Below are positions 38,247 through 49,542 of a stretch of DNA of 64,000 nucleotides, piece after piece. Numbering within the stretch: the stretch's first letter is position 1; every line of letters begins with the position of its first letter. The translations under genes were made by a program, and so were the position numbers. Source of the DNA: Siphonodentalium dalli (lineage: Eukaryota; Mollusca; Scaphopoda; Gadilida; Siphonodentaliidae); contig CP136064.1 in assembly GCA_032622095.1 (NCBI GenBank), positions 129,693,605 through 129,757,604 of the forward strand, read 5' to 3'. The notes under the pieces are model-generated. The model saw only the letters and a list, made by a program, of their open reading frames with translations, had not been told where the DNA came from and ran no database searches.

Positions 38247-38400
38247 TAGTAATGCCCTAAGTAATCGACTTCTTAATTAAAGAAGCTCTCGGGGAGAGCT
38301 TTCCATTGAATGGCAACAAGCCATATTTCCGACTAAATCCTGAAAAGTTACCCATAGTTCTGCTGTGGTTAAGGGGTCGATTACTTAAAGAATTACTGTA
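38247..38400. repeat. palindrome-derived MITE, copy 1
   Basis: The ends are inverted: AGTAATGCCCTAAGTAATCG on the left and the complement of AGTAATTCTTTAAGTAATCG on the right. The interior (GAGAGCTTTCC, GGCAACAAGCCATATTTCCG) matches the copy at 60152-60305. Here the left arm of the original palindrome is mostly missing. Confidence 0.75.
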
Positions 38401-39544
38401 AATTATCCACAGACCATCATAGATTAAGATGGAGGTACTAGTAACATAACAACATGATATCAATCTAACAGCTTTTTACAGCTATCACCAATGTTATGAA
38501 ATAAAGTGATAATCTTCTCACAATATCTTAAAGAAAAACATGATTATGGGAATGGGCAGTTACAAAACTGCACCTATGTCTAACCAGATAACACATTAAT
38601 TAACAGGCACAGTCACAAAGACTTTGTAGCCATCCTACAAAGCTAATTCTAAGAGCGCAATAGTGTTTATGAGGTGTGGTAGAAGTTATCTCAGGGGCAG
38701 ACATGTCATTGTGAATTATATTAATCTAAGATATAAAGGCATAGCTCATTGGTCTTGAGAGTGTTTTTACATAGCTGAGGACAACAACTCAGAAAAAGCT
38801 AATAAACAAATAGATGACATGCCAGGTCTAATTAACATCAGCTCTATGTTATACTTGTTCATTTTACTTGTATCATCAAATGCCTCTGCAAATGACATCA
38901 AGAGAACCAATGGGGTGTGGCTAAATAAACCTGTTTGTTTGCCCATAAAATGTTATCAAACCAGGTGAATTCTACTTAAGTGGAAAAAGGGCAAATTCAT
39001 AAAAACCCATAATCAGGCATATATTTTTTGCAGAGAAATACATGCAAACTTCAAATCTGAGCAAATGACCCAATCTAGAGTTATCAAACCAATATTTTAA
39101 CAAATCAGGAAAATTTTATGTTTACAATGGCCCGTAACTCATGCAAATACCATAGAATTGAAAACATTCGAAATTGACCTGTATTTTTGGTTGAGAAAAT
39201 ACAAATACCAACTTTATTTTCAATAAAAGGCAACTAGGCCACACAACCCCGAGTATTAAACGTGGCTTTATCTGACAGGCAGCTTTTAGAAAAGAAATAT
39301 TATTGGGAAAATCATTGAATAATATTTTGCTTACACATCAGGGCTCATTTTACAAGGTGAAGTTCTCACCCTGGGCCACCAGAAGTCACCCTATTATACC
39401 TCTGAGGCAAAGTTTGTGACTTGATTCACCTTGAAATTTTAGAACTCCAGTGCCGGTATAGGCCAGGTGGCCGGACGATGATAAAGTGGGGTTATTAGTT
39501 TCAGGTGTCTTTAGAACTAAGAAGTGTGACTAGCTTTTTGATAA
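38401..39544. other. gene-free stretch
   Basis: No exon was recognised. 38985-39215 holds one or two very degenerate units of the 'CATAACTC ... CTGTATTTTTGG' type. Confidence 0.4.
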
Positions 39545-39548
39545 TTAA

Positions 39549-41787
39549 CTCTTTTAGTGCCTAACAGTACATCATTATTAAAAGTGCCAGGGCCGATATA
39601 ATCCGCCTTAATATCAGCAGGGTTTAAGACCATTTATTTTGGTAATAACTGTATGATAACACACACAAAAATGATATTATGAAATAGTTTCTATACCAGA
39701 ATCAATCTTTATATACAGTAAGAATTTATGTATTATTTTTTAATTTATCGACTTTTGTTGATGAAAATTACACAAAAAGAAACTAGAGAATTTGGTCATT
39801 CCTATCGGAAATTTACGCTTTCGGATTCATCCCGAAGATCATATGAAGTCTAGTGATGATCGGACAAGGGTGTGCCAAAGGATTTAGTCATGCAAAGAGT
39901 AAATTCCAAGATGGCCACTGGCAGTCATGTTTTAAAATGAAATTCGGAAACATTTGATACTCCCATCATGAGGTCATCCCAAAGATCCATATGGAGATTG
40001 GTGATGATCGGATGAGGAATGTGGTCTGCAGGGTATACCAAAGGATATAGTCATGCAAAGAGTAAAATCCAAGATGGCTGCCGGCAGCCATTTTTTTTTC
40101 ATAAAAAATTGTTCAAATTCCATAGCTCACATCTAGAGGTGATCCTAAACATGCCTGTAAATTTTCAAATACAATAATCCAATAACTGCGGGTTGCAGGG
40201 TGTGCCAATGGATTCAAATTTGAAATCCAAGATGGCTGCTGACGGCCATGTTTTGAACGAATTTCGGTAAAAAAATAGGAAACTCCCATCTAGAGGTCAA
40301 CCTAAAATTCCATAAAAAGTTTGGAGATGATCGGATTAGGGAGGTGACATGTAGGTTGTGCCCAAGGAGTTAGTCACACACAAAATATATTCCAAGATGG
40401 CGACTGGTGGCCATGTTTTACAACGAAATTCAGAAATTTTGATGACTCCCATCTAAAGATCATCCCAAAGATCCATATAAAGTTTGGTGATGATCAGATG
40501 AGTGATGTGGTCTGTAGGGTGTGCCAAAGGGTCATGCAATGAGTGAAATCTATGATGGCTCCCGGCGACCATGTTTTTCATCGAAAATTGTTCAAATTCA
40601 ACAGTTCCCATCTAGGTGATCCTAAAAATGCCTGTAAATTTAAAAAAAACAATTCTCCAATAACTGCGGGCTGCAGGGTGTGCCGTTGGATTCAAATTTG
40701 AAATTCAAGATGGCTGCTGGCAGCCATGTTTTAAAAAAATTTCGGTAAAAATTTGATGCTTCTATCTAGAGATCATCCCAAAGATCCATATGTTGGTAAT
40801 GATCGGATGAGGGATGGGGTCTGTAGGGCGTGCCAAAGAATTTAGTCTTGCAAAGAGTAAAATCCAAGATGGCTGCCAGTGGCCATGTTTTTCATAGAAA
40901 ATTGTTCAAATTCGATAGCTCCCATCTAGAAGTGCTCATAAACATGCATGTAAATTTTTAAAACAATTCTGTAATGAATGCGAGCTGCAGGGTGCACCAA
41001 TGGATTGTAATTTGAAATCCAAGATGGCTGCTGGCGGCCATATTTTTTAACAAATTTCGGAAAAAATTAATGGCTACCATCTAGAGGTAACACCAATGAA
41101 GTTTGGTGGCAATCAGATGAGAATGTAACCTGTAGGGGGTGCTAACAGAAATTGTTGATGACGCATGGACGACCGACGCCAACCCATGGCAATAACTCAA
41201 ACTTGACTCCATCAAATTGAGCTAAAAAGGGACAAAGTGATGTGAAGTGTGATATGTCAATTTCCCCATGTTGTCCCAAGAAATTATGGGGGGGGGGGGG
41301 GGGGGGGGGGGAGGTGGGGATCTGTGGGGGGGGCATACACATCTTCTACATATGTATGTATAAATCATGTTAATTTCCATTATTTTGAGTTTTAAACGAT
41401 TTAATTACAATGAAAAATCCAAATTTTATTCAAACATCCTGGATAATTTCAGAGAGATAATAGCTTTAAACATTAAAACTAGAAAGACAGTATAGCTCAA
41501 ATTTGCCATAAACAGAAAGAAAACTATAAACAATTTTAGAGTTATTTCCCTTTAAACAGTTGGCATGGGTTATTGCCCTTGATCTCGTGGAAAGTTGGCA
41601 GTTTGAATGGTCGCCCAAATACCCGCATGGATCCACACATATTTTTTCAAAAGCACTTCTGAGCTATTCGTTGATGACAGCAGAGTATGTCATGAGGAAA
41701 ATATCAGAAAAAATACTAATTTTTGCATTTTCCTGTGGCACTTTTAATACATGTAATATACGTGAAATTTCTTCAGCACTAAAAGAG
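39549..41787. mobile_element. piggyBac-like TTAA element (2.2 kb) containing a tandem array
   Basis: The left end TTAA|CTCTTTTAGTGC and right end GCACTAAAAGAG|TTAA are exact inverses, flanked by TTAA at 39545-39548 and 41788-41791. TTAA targets and a CTCTTT-type terminus are typical of piggyBac-like elements. There is no transposase; the inside is mainly the ~158 bp array at 39890-41165 plus a 24-nt G-run (41288-41311). Two smaller elements with similar ends follow within 4.5 kb. Confidence 0.7.
39890..41165 (+). repeat. ordered array of ~158 bp units, AAGATGGC family
   Basis: A (T)CCAAGATGGC-type word recurs near 39906, 40069, 40227, 40392, 40549, 40705, 40863 and 41019, spaced 156-165 bp. 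Two unit types are told apart by what precedes the word. Type A has GTCATGCAAAGAGTAAAATC and TGATGATCGGATGAG; type B has GGATTCAAATTTGAAATC and ATGCCTGTAAATTTT. The order is A A B A A B A B, so B never follows B. Confidence 0.8.
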
Positions 41788-41791
41788 TTAA

Positions 41792-42377
41792 GAACAGATG
41801 AATAAAAGACACTTAGTGCGTTAATATACAAGACAGTCAATGACTGTGGGGTCACTCACCAGACTGCAAAGACTGATAAGACTGGGACTCTGGAGACCAC
41901 AACAATCAGAACTTTTCTTAATAAATTTAAAAGAAGTAGATCTAAACAAGATATGTGGCTAGAGAGGCTTCATGTATGTAGATCGGTGAATATCCACCTT
42001 GAAATTACCAACTATACACTACTGATCACCCCCTCCTCCAGCTCAACAAGTCCCCTCCAGACTCCCAAGTCTTAGGTTGGAATTTCACAACCGACATCTC
42101 AAACTTTCTCAATTGTTTGAAATTTCCAATCTCACAAGCACCTTTTTATTAAACCATTTAGACATGTTTGAAGCCCAATTATCCATGGACCCAAAACACC
42201 ATACATGTATGTCAGATTAATCAGTCAGGTAGTTCCAAGGTAGATGATTTCATGAATTTGGTATTTCAATGATTTTATTAGACACAAAAGTGTTAACTCC
42301 CCATAGCCCCGTCATTTCTTAACATGTTGACCTCATGTTAACAAATCTGAATCTCAGTCACTGAAGAATCCTCCAAG
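41792..42377. other. gene-free stretch
   Basis: No exon, including no downstream rod exon of the myosin gene, was recognised. Confidence 0.4.
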
Positions 42378-42873
42378 TATATGAAAGCTAAATAGTCCAA
42401 CCTCTCTTGAGAAGACATTTTAAGAATTACTATAAAGACATATAGTTATGTCCCTGGTCCCACCCTATTTAACCTGGTGACCCCATCTGAATTTGAATCC
42501 CAGACACCAAAAAACCCTTCATACATAAATATCAGTAAAATAGACCTGATGGGCCTTTTGAAGGAAGCATATTAAGAGGGAAACTGTCCTTCGCTTGCCC
42601 CTATATGAAAGCTAAATAGTCCAACCTCTCTTGAGAAGACATTTTAAGAATTACTATAGAGACATACAGTTATGTCCCTGGTCCCACCCTATTTAACCTG
42701 GTGACCCCATCTGAATAAATTTGACATACAGTTATGTCCCTGGTCCCACCCTATTTAACCTGGTGACCCCATCTGAATATATTTGAATCCCAGACACCAA
42801 AGAACCCTTCATACTAAATATCAGTAAAATAGACCTGATGGTCCTTGTGAAGGAAGCATATTAAGAGTGAAAC
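42378..42873 (+). repeat. local duplication of a ~210 bp segment with an internal second duplication
   Basis: The segment from TATATGAAAGCTAAATAGTC to GGAAGCATATTAAGAG occurs at 42378-42584 and again at 42602-42873. The second copy is longer because a ~60 bp piece (ACATACAGTTATGTCCCTGG ... CCATCTGAAT) is doubled at 42660-42785. High identity suggests a recent event. Confidence 0.85.
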
Positions 42874-43269
42874 AAGGTGGCCCCAAAAAAAATAATCTGA
42901 ATTGCAGTCAAACAAGAACATTCCATGCTAAATAAGCCAACTAGTTCTTGGCTCTTGCAAACATATTTTAAGAATTACTATGTGGTGAAATAGTTTTGTC
43001 TGTGGCTCTGCCCTTATTCAACTTTGTGATCACATTTTCACAAATCTGTCACCCAAGGTGATTTCATACCAAATATAAGCAAATAGGCCATTATGACCTC
43101 TAGCAGATCTCCAGGGACTGTTTATACAAATGTCAGATCTCACTTGACATGTGCAGGCATACCCTGCATACAGTTAGAGCCAAAGTAAATGGTTCTTACT
43201 AATGATTCTCTGTTCAGAATTTGAGTAAATATTATTTTTGGGACCAGGGTGGCAGAAGCAGTGAACTTG

Positions 43270-43690
43270 AATAAACGGCCAGGGGCACAAAATATATCGG
43301 ATAAGGGATGTGGCCTGTAGGTGCACCAAAGAATTTAGTCATGCAAAGTGTAAAGCCCAATGTGGCTGCCAGTGGCCATACTTATCATTGAAAATTGTTC
43401 ATATTTTATAGCTCCCATCTAGAAGTGATCATAAACATGCATATTTTCAAAACAATTCTCAAATAAATACGGGTTGCAGGGTGTGCCGATGGGATTCAAA
43501 TTTGAAATCCATGATGGCTGCTGACGGCCATGTTTTTTAATGAACTTAGGAAAAAATCGATGCCTCCCATCTAGATGTTACCCTGAAGAACCATATGAAG
43601 TTTGGTGACGATTGGATGAGAGATGTGACCTGTAGGGTTTGCTATCGGAATTTGTTGATGGATCACCGATGACGGACGCCAAGCAATAGC
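43270..43690 (+). repeat. short AAGATGGC-family array
   Basis: About 2.5 units in the A-B order of the 39.9 kb array: a GTCATGCAAAG-GTAAA(A/G) unit near 43340, then a GGATTCAAATTTGAAATC unit near 43490. Here the motif is decayed to CCAATGTGGC and CCATGATGGC. Confidence 0.75.
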
Positions 43691-44242
43691 TCAAACAAGT
43701 TGAGCTAAAAGCGGACGTATAAACAGGCGGTATCATCCAATCAATGCATTGAATTTTCTACATACAACATATGCGTGTCTTCTACATATTTATACCATGT
43801 GACAATATTTGAACCAATCATTTAATATACACTATTTGGAAACACCCCATCAGAAGTTTGTGTGATCACAGTTTTGACTCCGACTCGGATCAACAGCAAT
43901 ATGCACAAACTAACAATAAAATGTCTGTTTATTAGACCACATTTGACAAATATCTCAATATTTATTGATTTATTGACTTTTAATATCTCATGCCTGCAAC
44001 CCACTACTTCCTGGACAGCGGATGCTTCAACCCATATGGTATTGTCTGCAGCACACAAGTAGGTCACCCCACAGGTGTATCTGTTGGGTACAGGCTGACA
44101 GAAGGACACCGGTGATTTCTATAATATAACCCAAACTGAAGTTTTCGGTTGGAAACCAACATGTTATCAAATCAGGCAGGTTCTAAGTGAAAAAAAAACT
44201 AGTTCATAAAAAAATCGGGATATAATATTTTGAGAGGATTAA

Positions 44243-44980
44243 CTCTTTCGATGCCAAGCTCGCATAAATGCGAGTTACCCAGTCGCTGCCAAATACGCAT
44301 TTATGCGAGTTCGGGGTGCACCTGGTTTACGGGTCGTAATTATATTGTTTTGTTGCATTACAACGGGGGTTCATTTATTTTATGTAGAGTGCTGGTGTGC
44401 GCTGACAATTTAGAAGAAAGGTCAGTCAAAGTGATGCTACTCCTGAAGTTCTATGAGTACAGTCCGAGCCAGAATATACCATTGACAAATTAACTTTTGG
44501 TGTATGGGATGCGATATATGAGTGGAAAATAAACATCATAATTGACTTGGCGGCCTCCTTTCTGCTGATCAGTTTAGCGTCCAAAAATTCTGTCGGAATG
44601 AGGTCGGTGAAAAATACTGAATAGTAGCCGGAATATGATTAACTGGTGAAGCATTAATTAATGGGATAGAACAATAGAACAAAAAACAAACATTTAATCA
44701 TATATGAATTGAATAAAATTACCGAAAAACATAAATTAAAGCAAATCCAAGATGGCCGCCGATGGCACGTGACCCAAAGGCTTTGACCTTCAATGGGTCT
44801 CCACGTCGGGCAGGTGATAGGTCATTGTCATATATACCAACATGTGAAGTTTCAACTAAATACACCAATAATTACCCGATAGTCATTGCATTACCCACAT
44901 ATACATAAAATACTTGTATTTACACCCAGAATGCTTGGCACTGGGGAGTATGTCCGTGTGGCGGGGTGGCAGCGAAAGAG
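44243..44980. mobile_element. piggyBac-like MITE (738 bp) next to a myosin splice donor
   Basis: The ends TTAA|CTCTTTCGATGCCA and TGGCAGCGAAAGAG|TTAA are inverted repeats with TTAA on both sides (44239-44242, 44981-44984). The left end also carries a hairpin, CTCGCATAAATGCGAG, and the middle contains CCAAGATGGCCGCC (about 44748). There is no transposase. It lies in the intron after the exon at 44999-45088, with 14 nt between its TTAA and the exon edge. Confidence 0.8.
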
Positions 44981-44998
44981 TTAAGAAACTACACTCAC

Positions 44999-45088
44999 CC
45001 TACTCTCAAATCGCTCTGAGCTAATCCTGTACTCATTTCTATCCTTTTCTACTCTCTCCAGTTTAGCTTTGATTTGTTCCAGTTCCAG
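44999..45088 (-). CDS. Myo18: unconventional myosin XVIII, exon at start of coiled-coil rod
   Basis: This 90-bp phase-0 exon encodes 30 residues beginning LELEQIKAKLERVEKDRNEY and ending SSERFESR, a heptad-rich start of the myosin rod. It matches the known class XVIII pattern in which a K-E-rich helix leads into '...R-LESR'. The acceptor is TTTCAG (before CTGGAA) and the donor is GTGAGT at 44998 downward. It follows the exon at 47029-47172 in frame across a 1.94 kb intron that holds a TTAA-flanked MITE (45296-45997). The next rod exon was not found in the 45 kb downstream on this strand, so the following intron is very long, its exons were missed, or the gene is broken. In the family the protein is an actin-binding, largely non-motile myosin that dimerises through this rod. 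Confidence 0.85.
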
Positions 45089-45295
45089 CTGAAAGACACA
45101 ACAGAAATGGATTGTACAGGTATGTGGCTGCCATATTGAGGCCCATGACATTTACAGATAATTCTATTGATAAAATAGATCCGAACCTGGTTTGTCAACC
45201 GGTTCCAGTACCAATACCGGTATTCACACCCATTTTGGCGGTACCTGTTCCTATAGTGAAGTACTGATGGTTCTTTGTACATTAACTCTTTCAAC

Positions 45296-45997
45296 CTGGC
45301 AGCCTGGTATCGGTCTATTTTTGACGTAATGTTACGAAAATCACTGTATCGTAAGGTGCGACAATAATAATAGTTGCAGCTGCATATTATAAAGATGACA
45401 TCGACATTCATAAACATTTTGGAAACCCAATCAGGACATTGGCAGTTGTTTTAGTTAGAAAGTTACTCAAAATTCATCAGCATTATTACAAGTAAATGCA
45501 TAATTATGAGCCTAATATTTTGGTCAAATAATGTCTTTTTGGGCATAGTATGGGTCTGTTCTCGCCTTTGATAAAGCAATTAGGTCCAATGAGACGATTG
45601 GTGAAATATTTGAAACCATGCAGTGTGCCATCACAACCATGTATATACACGACGCTTGCGAGAATTGATACATATACGTATGTAGGACACATTGTTATGC
45701 GATGTTGATATCCCAGACACAGGTAATAGAACTATAGTGTATATTGGGGTTCAATGTTCCTTCTCAGTTCTCACCTGTACACACCCAAGATATAATTTTG
45801 AGGTGACGTCACCAACTGGTATAAAGCACAAATTGAAAGACACTTACTAATGAGAATAGAAACATGCAATTTGCCATTACCAACATCACTCTGAAGGTAG
45901 TATTGAAGCAATACACCAGGGACACATAATTTTACTTAGGCAAGCTGTAAATCCAGGGTTCTGGATATCCATATCTGTATATTCAGGGATGAAAGAG
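45296..45997. mobile_element. piggyBac-like MITE (702 bp) inside a myosin intron
   Basis: The ends TTAA|CTCTTTCAACCTGGCAG and the complement of CTCTTTCATCCCTGA|TTAA form a short inverted repeat, with TTAA at 45292-45295 and 45998-46001. No coding capacity was seen. It lies in the intron between the exons at 44999-45088 and 47029-47172. Confidence 0.65.
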
Positions 45998-46001
45998 TTA
46001 A

Positions 46002-47028
46002 TAAACAGGAGACCAGTGTAACTTAAGTAACTAACAAAATTGTCAGTGATCCAATTAAAAGGGAGTACCTATTGCGATCACACACGTGTTAGAGGATTCT
46101 AGGAATTGAGTTTAATGTTTAATGTTTGGTGGGCCATGGGCCACAAACAGTGGTCAATAGCAGCATGTCAACATCAAAGCATAAGTTTGTATTCCGAAAA
46201 TACAAAGTGAAAGTCATGACATTATGAGTAATGGGATACAGATCTAAACTTCTGACAGAAATATTAAGTCATACACAGAAATACACAGAACAACACAAGT
46301 GTGTGAATGGGATTGTCAATACAACACGAGTGCCAGTGTGGAAGGATAGAATGAGAGGGACAGCCCAGTTTTATCCTACCGTGATCACAATGGATTAAGT
46401 GCCATATTGACAAACAAAGATGTTGTTCTGTATTTGAGTTTGAGTTGAATTCATAAATTGAACCAAAAATGAGTCATACAAAGGTTATTCAGAAACAGAC
46501 TGGACTTGTTTTTTCATGTGTGATTATACTTTTATAGTTCCAGTTTCATGGTCACGACGAATGGCCGGCCTCATACTAGAGCCTGATAGCTGAGGCTTCG
46601 GTTTTTAAGACCGATTCCTCGGGAGTCTCTGTACTGCGTACACTACCAAGTCAGAATGATCAGCACTTATTGACCTTATCGCCGTCAACCGTAAGCATGT
46701 GACTTACTATCGACAGGTGCTTGCTCACGTGATACCCGCTTGTTGCTTTGTATACAAAATTATACGGAATATAATTTGATTGGTCAGACTCACAAGAGTT
46801 TCGAAGAGGATAAAAATAGCAATGATTATTTCATATCTCACAGCTCAGCAATGGGCATCACTGCAGCACCCACTTGAGAAAATATCAAACATGCTTGATA
46901 TGCGAGCTTGATTGCTCAGATCTACATGTATATCATGCAAGACATTGATAAGGACAGTGATAAAGTGATATATGATCAAATAGTTTTTTTCTGGTAGATG
47001 CTTCTTAGGATTTCATTCTACTGCCTAC
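46002..47028. other. rest of the 1.9 kb myosin intron
   Basis: No exon was seen. 46560-46830 is GC-richer, with a GATTGGTC word and a TAAAAATA word on the plus strand. That could be promoter-like or an old repeat, but nothing supports transcription. Confidence 0.3.
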
Positions 47029-47172
47029 CTCTTTTTCCTTCAGTTCGTCTTCTGTTCTGTGGACATTTAACAGAGGCTTGCACTTAGTGAATAGCTTCCA
47101 CCATTCCCAATCTCGAATTACCACAAACTTTCTCACATTTCTTTGGATACAATTCACAGCTAGGTGTTGGAT
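47029..47172 (-). CDS. Myo18: unconventional myosin XVIII, neck/rod-junction exon
   Basis: A 144-bp phase-0 exon of 48 codons. It opens with IQHLAVNCIQRNVRKF, an IQ-like helix, continues with RDWEWWKLFTKCKPLL and ends RTEDELKEKE. The W-x-WWKLF...PLL block is a hallmark of the junction between neck and coiled coil in conventional and class XVIII myosins; the 'CIQ+N' spelling just before it points to class XVIII. The acceptor is CTTTTACAG and the donor is GTAGGC. The 577-bp intron upstream separates it from the exon at 47750-47878, and the reading frame joins cleanly across both introns. The IQ/neck region binds light chains in this family. I cannot tell whether the gene corresponds to vertebrate MYO18A or MYO18B; a single invertebrate Myo18 is most likely. 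Confidence 0.9.
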
Positions 47173-47749
47173 CTGTAAAAGTTAAGAATATCTATGGTGA
47201 CTACTATTTAATGAATCTACAGACAGGGAGGTGGAAGCAAAGCTTCGGGGGTCAAATGACTTATTACTTTAGAAGTCACTGCCCAGTTTGAAGTATTGGG
47301 ACACTTTGTTAGCTTCCCTTCTAACAAGTAATGACAAAGGATTGGTTTAAATCTCAAAGTGGTCGGGTCACCAATGTATTTAAAGAACAATGTGTTTCTT
47401 GAGTGGAGGTTACTAAAGCATATTGATATGGATTTAATATACTATTTGTATTAAGGTGGTGTTTCAATTGTAAATGTTATTGCTGCTAGGGGCAGGTAGG
47501 GGTTGAAAATTTGTCACAAAGATAATTGTCTCTGAATCAAGTTAATAACCCAGATAAACAAACTCACTATTTAGGATTTAAACTTGACCTATATCACCAA
47601 CCAATCAATAATCTAACAAACCAAATATAATTTTATTTAATTAATTATTACTAGAGATATCTTCGAGAAACCATCTGGGACATACACCTATCCACAGATA
47701 TTTATTCCCCAAACATTACTTTTGTGGGTAGATTATGGAGAATGCTCAC

Positions 47750-47878
47750 ATGTAGTTTCTCCAGCTTCTTCTTGCCAAGATATCCTCTGCAGTATGCTTG
47801 TAGTTCAACAATTGTTCCTGTGATTTTATCATCTCTGCCATTCTCCAGTTGAGACAACGCACCAGATCGGAAGAACAC
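47750..47878 (-). CDS. Myo18: unconventional myosin XVIII, end of motor domain and IQ motif
   Basis: A 129-bp phase-0 exon of 43 codons. It starts VFFRSGALSQLE, the converter end of the myosin motor (normally G-x-(S/T)-(K/Q)-VFF+-G), and continues to IVELQAYCRGYLGKKKLEKL, a full IQ-type light-chain binding motif (LQ-x-x-CRGYL-x-+). The acceptor is TTCTTTTCAG; the donor is GTGAGC. Together with the next two exons it gives 121 continuous residues from motor to rod without a stop. The upstream motor exon, expected to end in something like G-(T/H)-SQ, was not found between 47.9 and 64 kb, so it lies beyond a long intron or was missed. Residue conservation argues for a working gene, not a pseudogene. 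Confidence 0.9.
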
Positions 47879-48445
47879 CTGAAAAGAAAACCCTTATTAT
47901 CATTGAGAAAAAAACGAAGATTCGCATCCCTATCGAGTATTCTTCTGGGCTAAATTTCCAACGAATATATTTAGTCGATTATGTTTCCTCTATAAGATAA
48001 ATTTGAATAGAAGTGGGATGAATTAGACACATAATATTACATATTGTAGTGTAATTAATGAACCACAGCTAAACGATATGCATACTATTAAGAGTATCTG
48101 TGGCTTTTAAAAGAATTCTTATATTATTAAGGAACAGGTAATAACTTTTAAGAGATATATTCTCCACGTTATTTTTTCAACTATATACGGTTCCCTGACA
48201 AAACTTTTAAAAGTTCCCACGTTTTGTACTGACTATGATCTCTACGGGTATTATCCATAGTAGAGAATCATGTCATGATCTAATTTAGAACAAGACATGA
48301 CATTTTCATAGGTGAAAATTGAAAAACAGTCCAAGTTTACATTTATAATGATATACATTGTTATGCTGTAGCATACACTTTTCACAGAAAAGAAAACAAT
48401 AGTGATGACAGTACAATTTTTATGGAAAATATGACATCTTATAAG

Positions 48446-49534
48446 TAGGGCTGCACGATGCATCGAGATTTCGTTGCATCGCGATGCGCTTGCTTCGATT
48501 CAAGTTTCGATTTATCCAAAACCATAATCGAATAGTTTCGATGCGGACTGTACCGCACCGGCCGGTTCATAAGTCGATCTTTTGTGATGTACTTGTGTAT
48601 AAAGACACCCCTATTTTATGTACGAATTATGAAGGTATCTGTGTATCGGTAAGTATAGCCATATCTTGAAATTTTTGTGAAACGATATCTGTTTTATTTG
48701 TTTGGAATAGGCATTGCGAATCGGTAACTGTTGCCATTTTCATTGGAATTTCCCACTCTAAATATAGATGCAGTTTCGTTTGCTATCTTATTACCGCAGT
48801 GTGCAGACGAAAGCTAACATGAGAAGAATGATTTGATAGGCTAATTTCAGTAATGCGCATACTATTGACCAATGACCTGCCCTGTTTTAAAAGTCGACCG
48901 AGTAATCGGGGTCAAACATGTGACACACTTAAAATCTTTTGCGATCGGAGCTCAAAATTTCAAATGGACCTCCAGTCTTTTGTTTTGATCTAGTTGAGGA
49001 ATGAGGATTTACATTTATCAAATACAAATCTGGATCTCACTTTCATGGCTTTCTTTGAAAGTTGGCACTTGCAAAATGTACAGTACTAGTATGGTTTAAT
49101 TTAATATTGGATCCCAGAAGTACATGTACATGTTATTCAGATATTGGACCTGTTGAATCGCACATACTCAGTTCCCAGTATGGGCATATGGCCATTATGG
49201 GGTAAATTCCGGATAATACGTGAACATTGAACAACATCTCTAAAGGTAAATGGTACCATTGGAAATGCTTTTGGTAATTGGTTTATTAACAGTGTTTAGC
49301 AACTTTAGTGCTGTTTAGTATTTACATATTGGATACATACATAGCAGTATAGATGACAGTATCATGACAAAATACATGAATGGTATTTAATTTTTCAAAT
49401 AGACTTTCTGGGATACAGTGCCGCTGTCATGACTCTGAATCAGCCGGTAACTTGCATCGCGATGCGCATCGCATCGTGGACAAATAATCGCGATGCGCAT
49501 CGCATCGTGACCCATCCGCATCGTGGCAGCCCTA
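48446..49534. mobile_element. hAT-family MITE with perfect 8-bp target duplication
   Basis: The ends are TAGGGCTGCACGATG and the complement of TAGGGCTGCCACGATG. The 8-bp CTTATAAG flanks both sides (48438-48445 and 49535-49542), diagnostic of hAT insertion. Both subterminal regions are built of CGATGCG / CGCATCGCATCG words that are almost self-complementary. The 1089-bp body has no transposase. It lies upstream of the myosin exons, possibly in a further intron. Confidence 0.9.
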
Positions 49535-49542
49535 CTTATAAG

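Noticed and set aside
43822-44109. 95-codon minus-strand frame with a Cys-rich start (FCQPVPNRYTCG)
   Set aside because: The first ~40 residues look protein-like and an acceptor-like TTCTGTCAG is present, but there is no donor, the second half is AT-driven, and no family was recognised.
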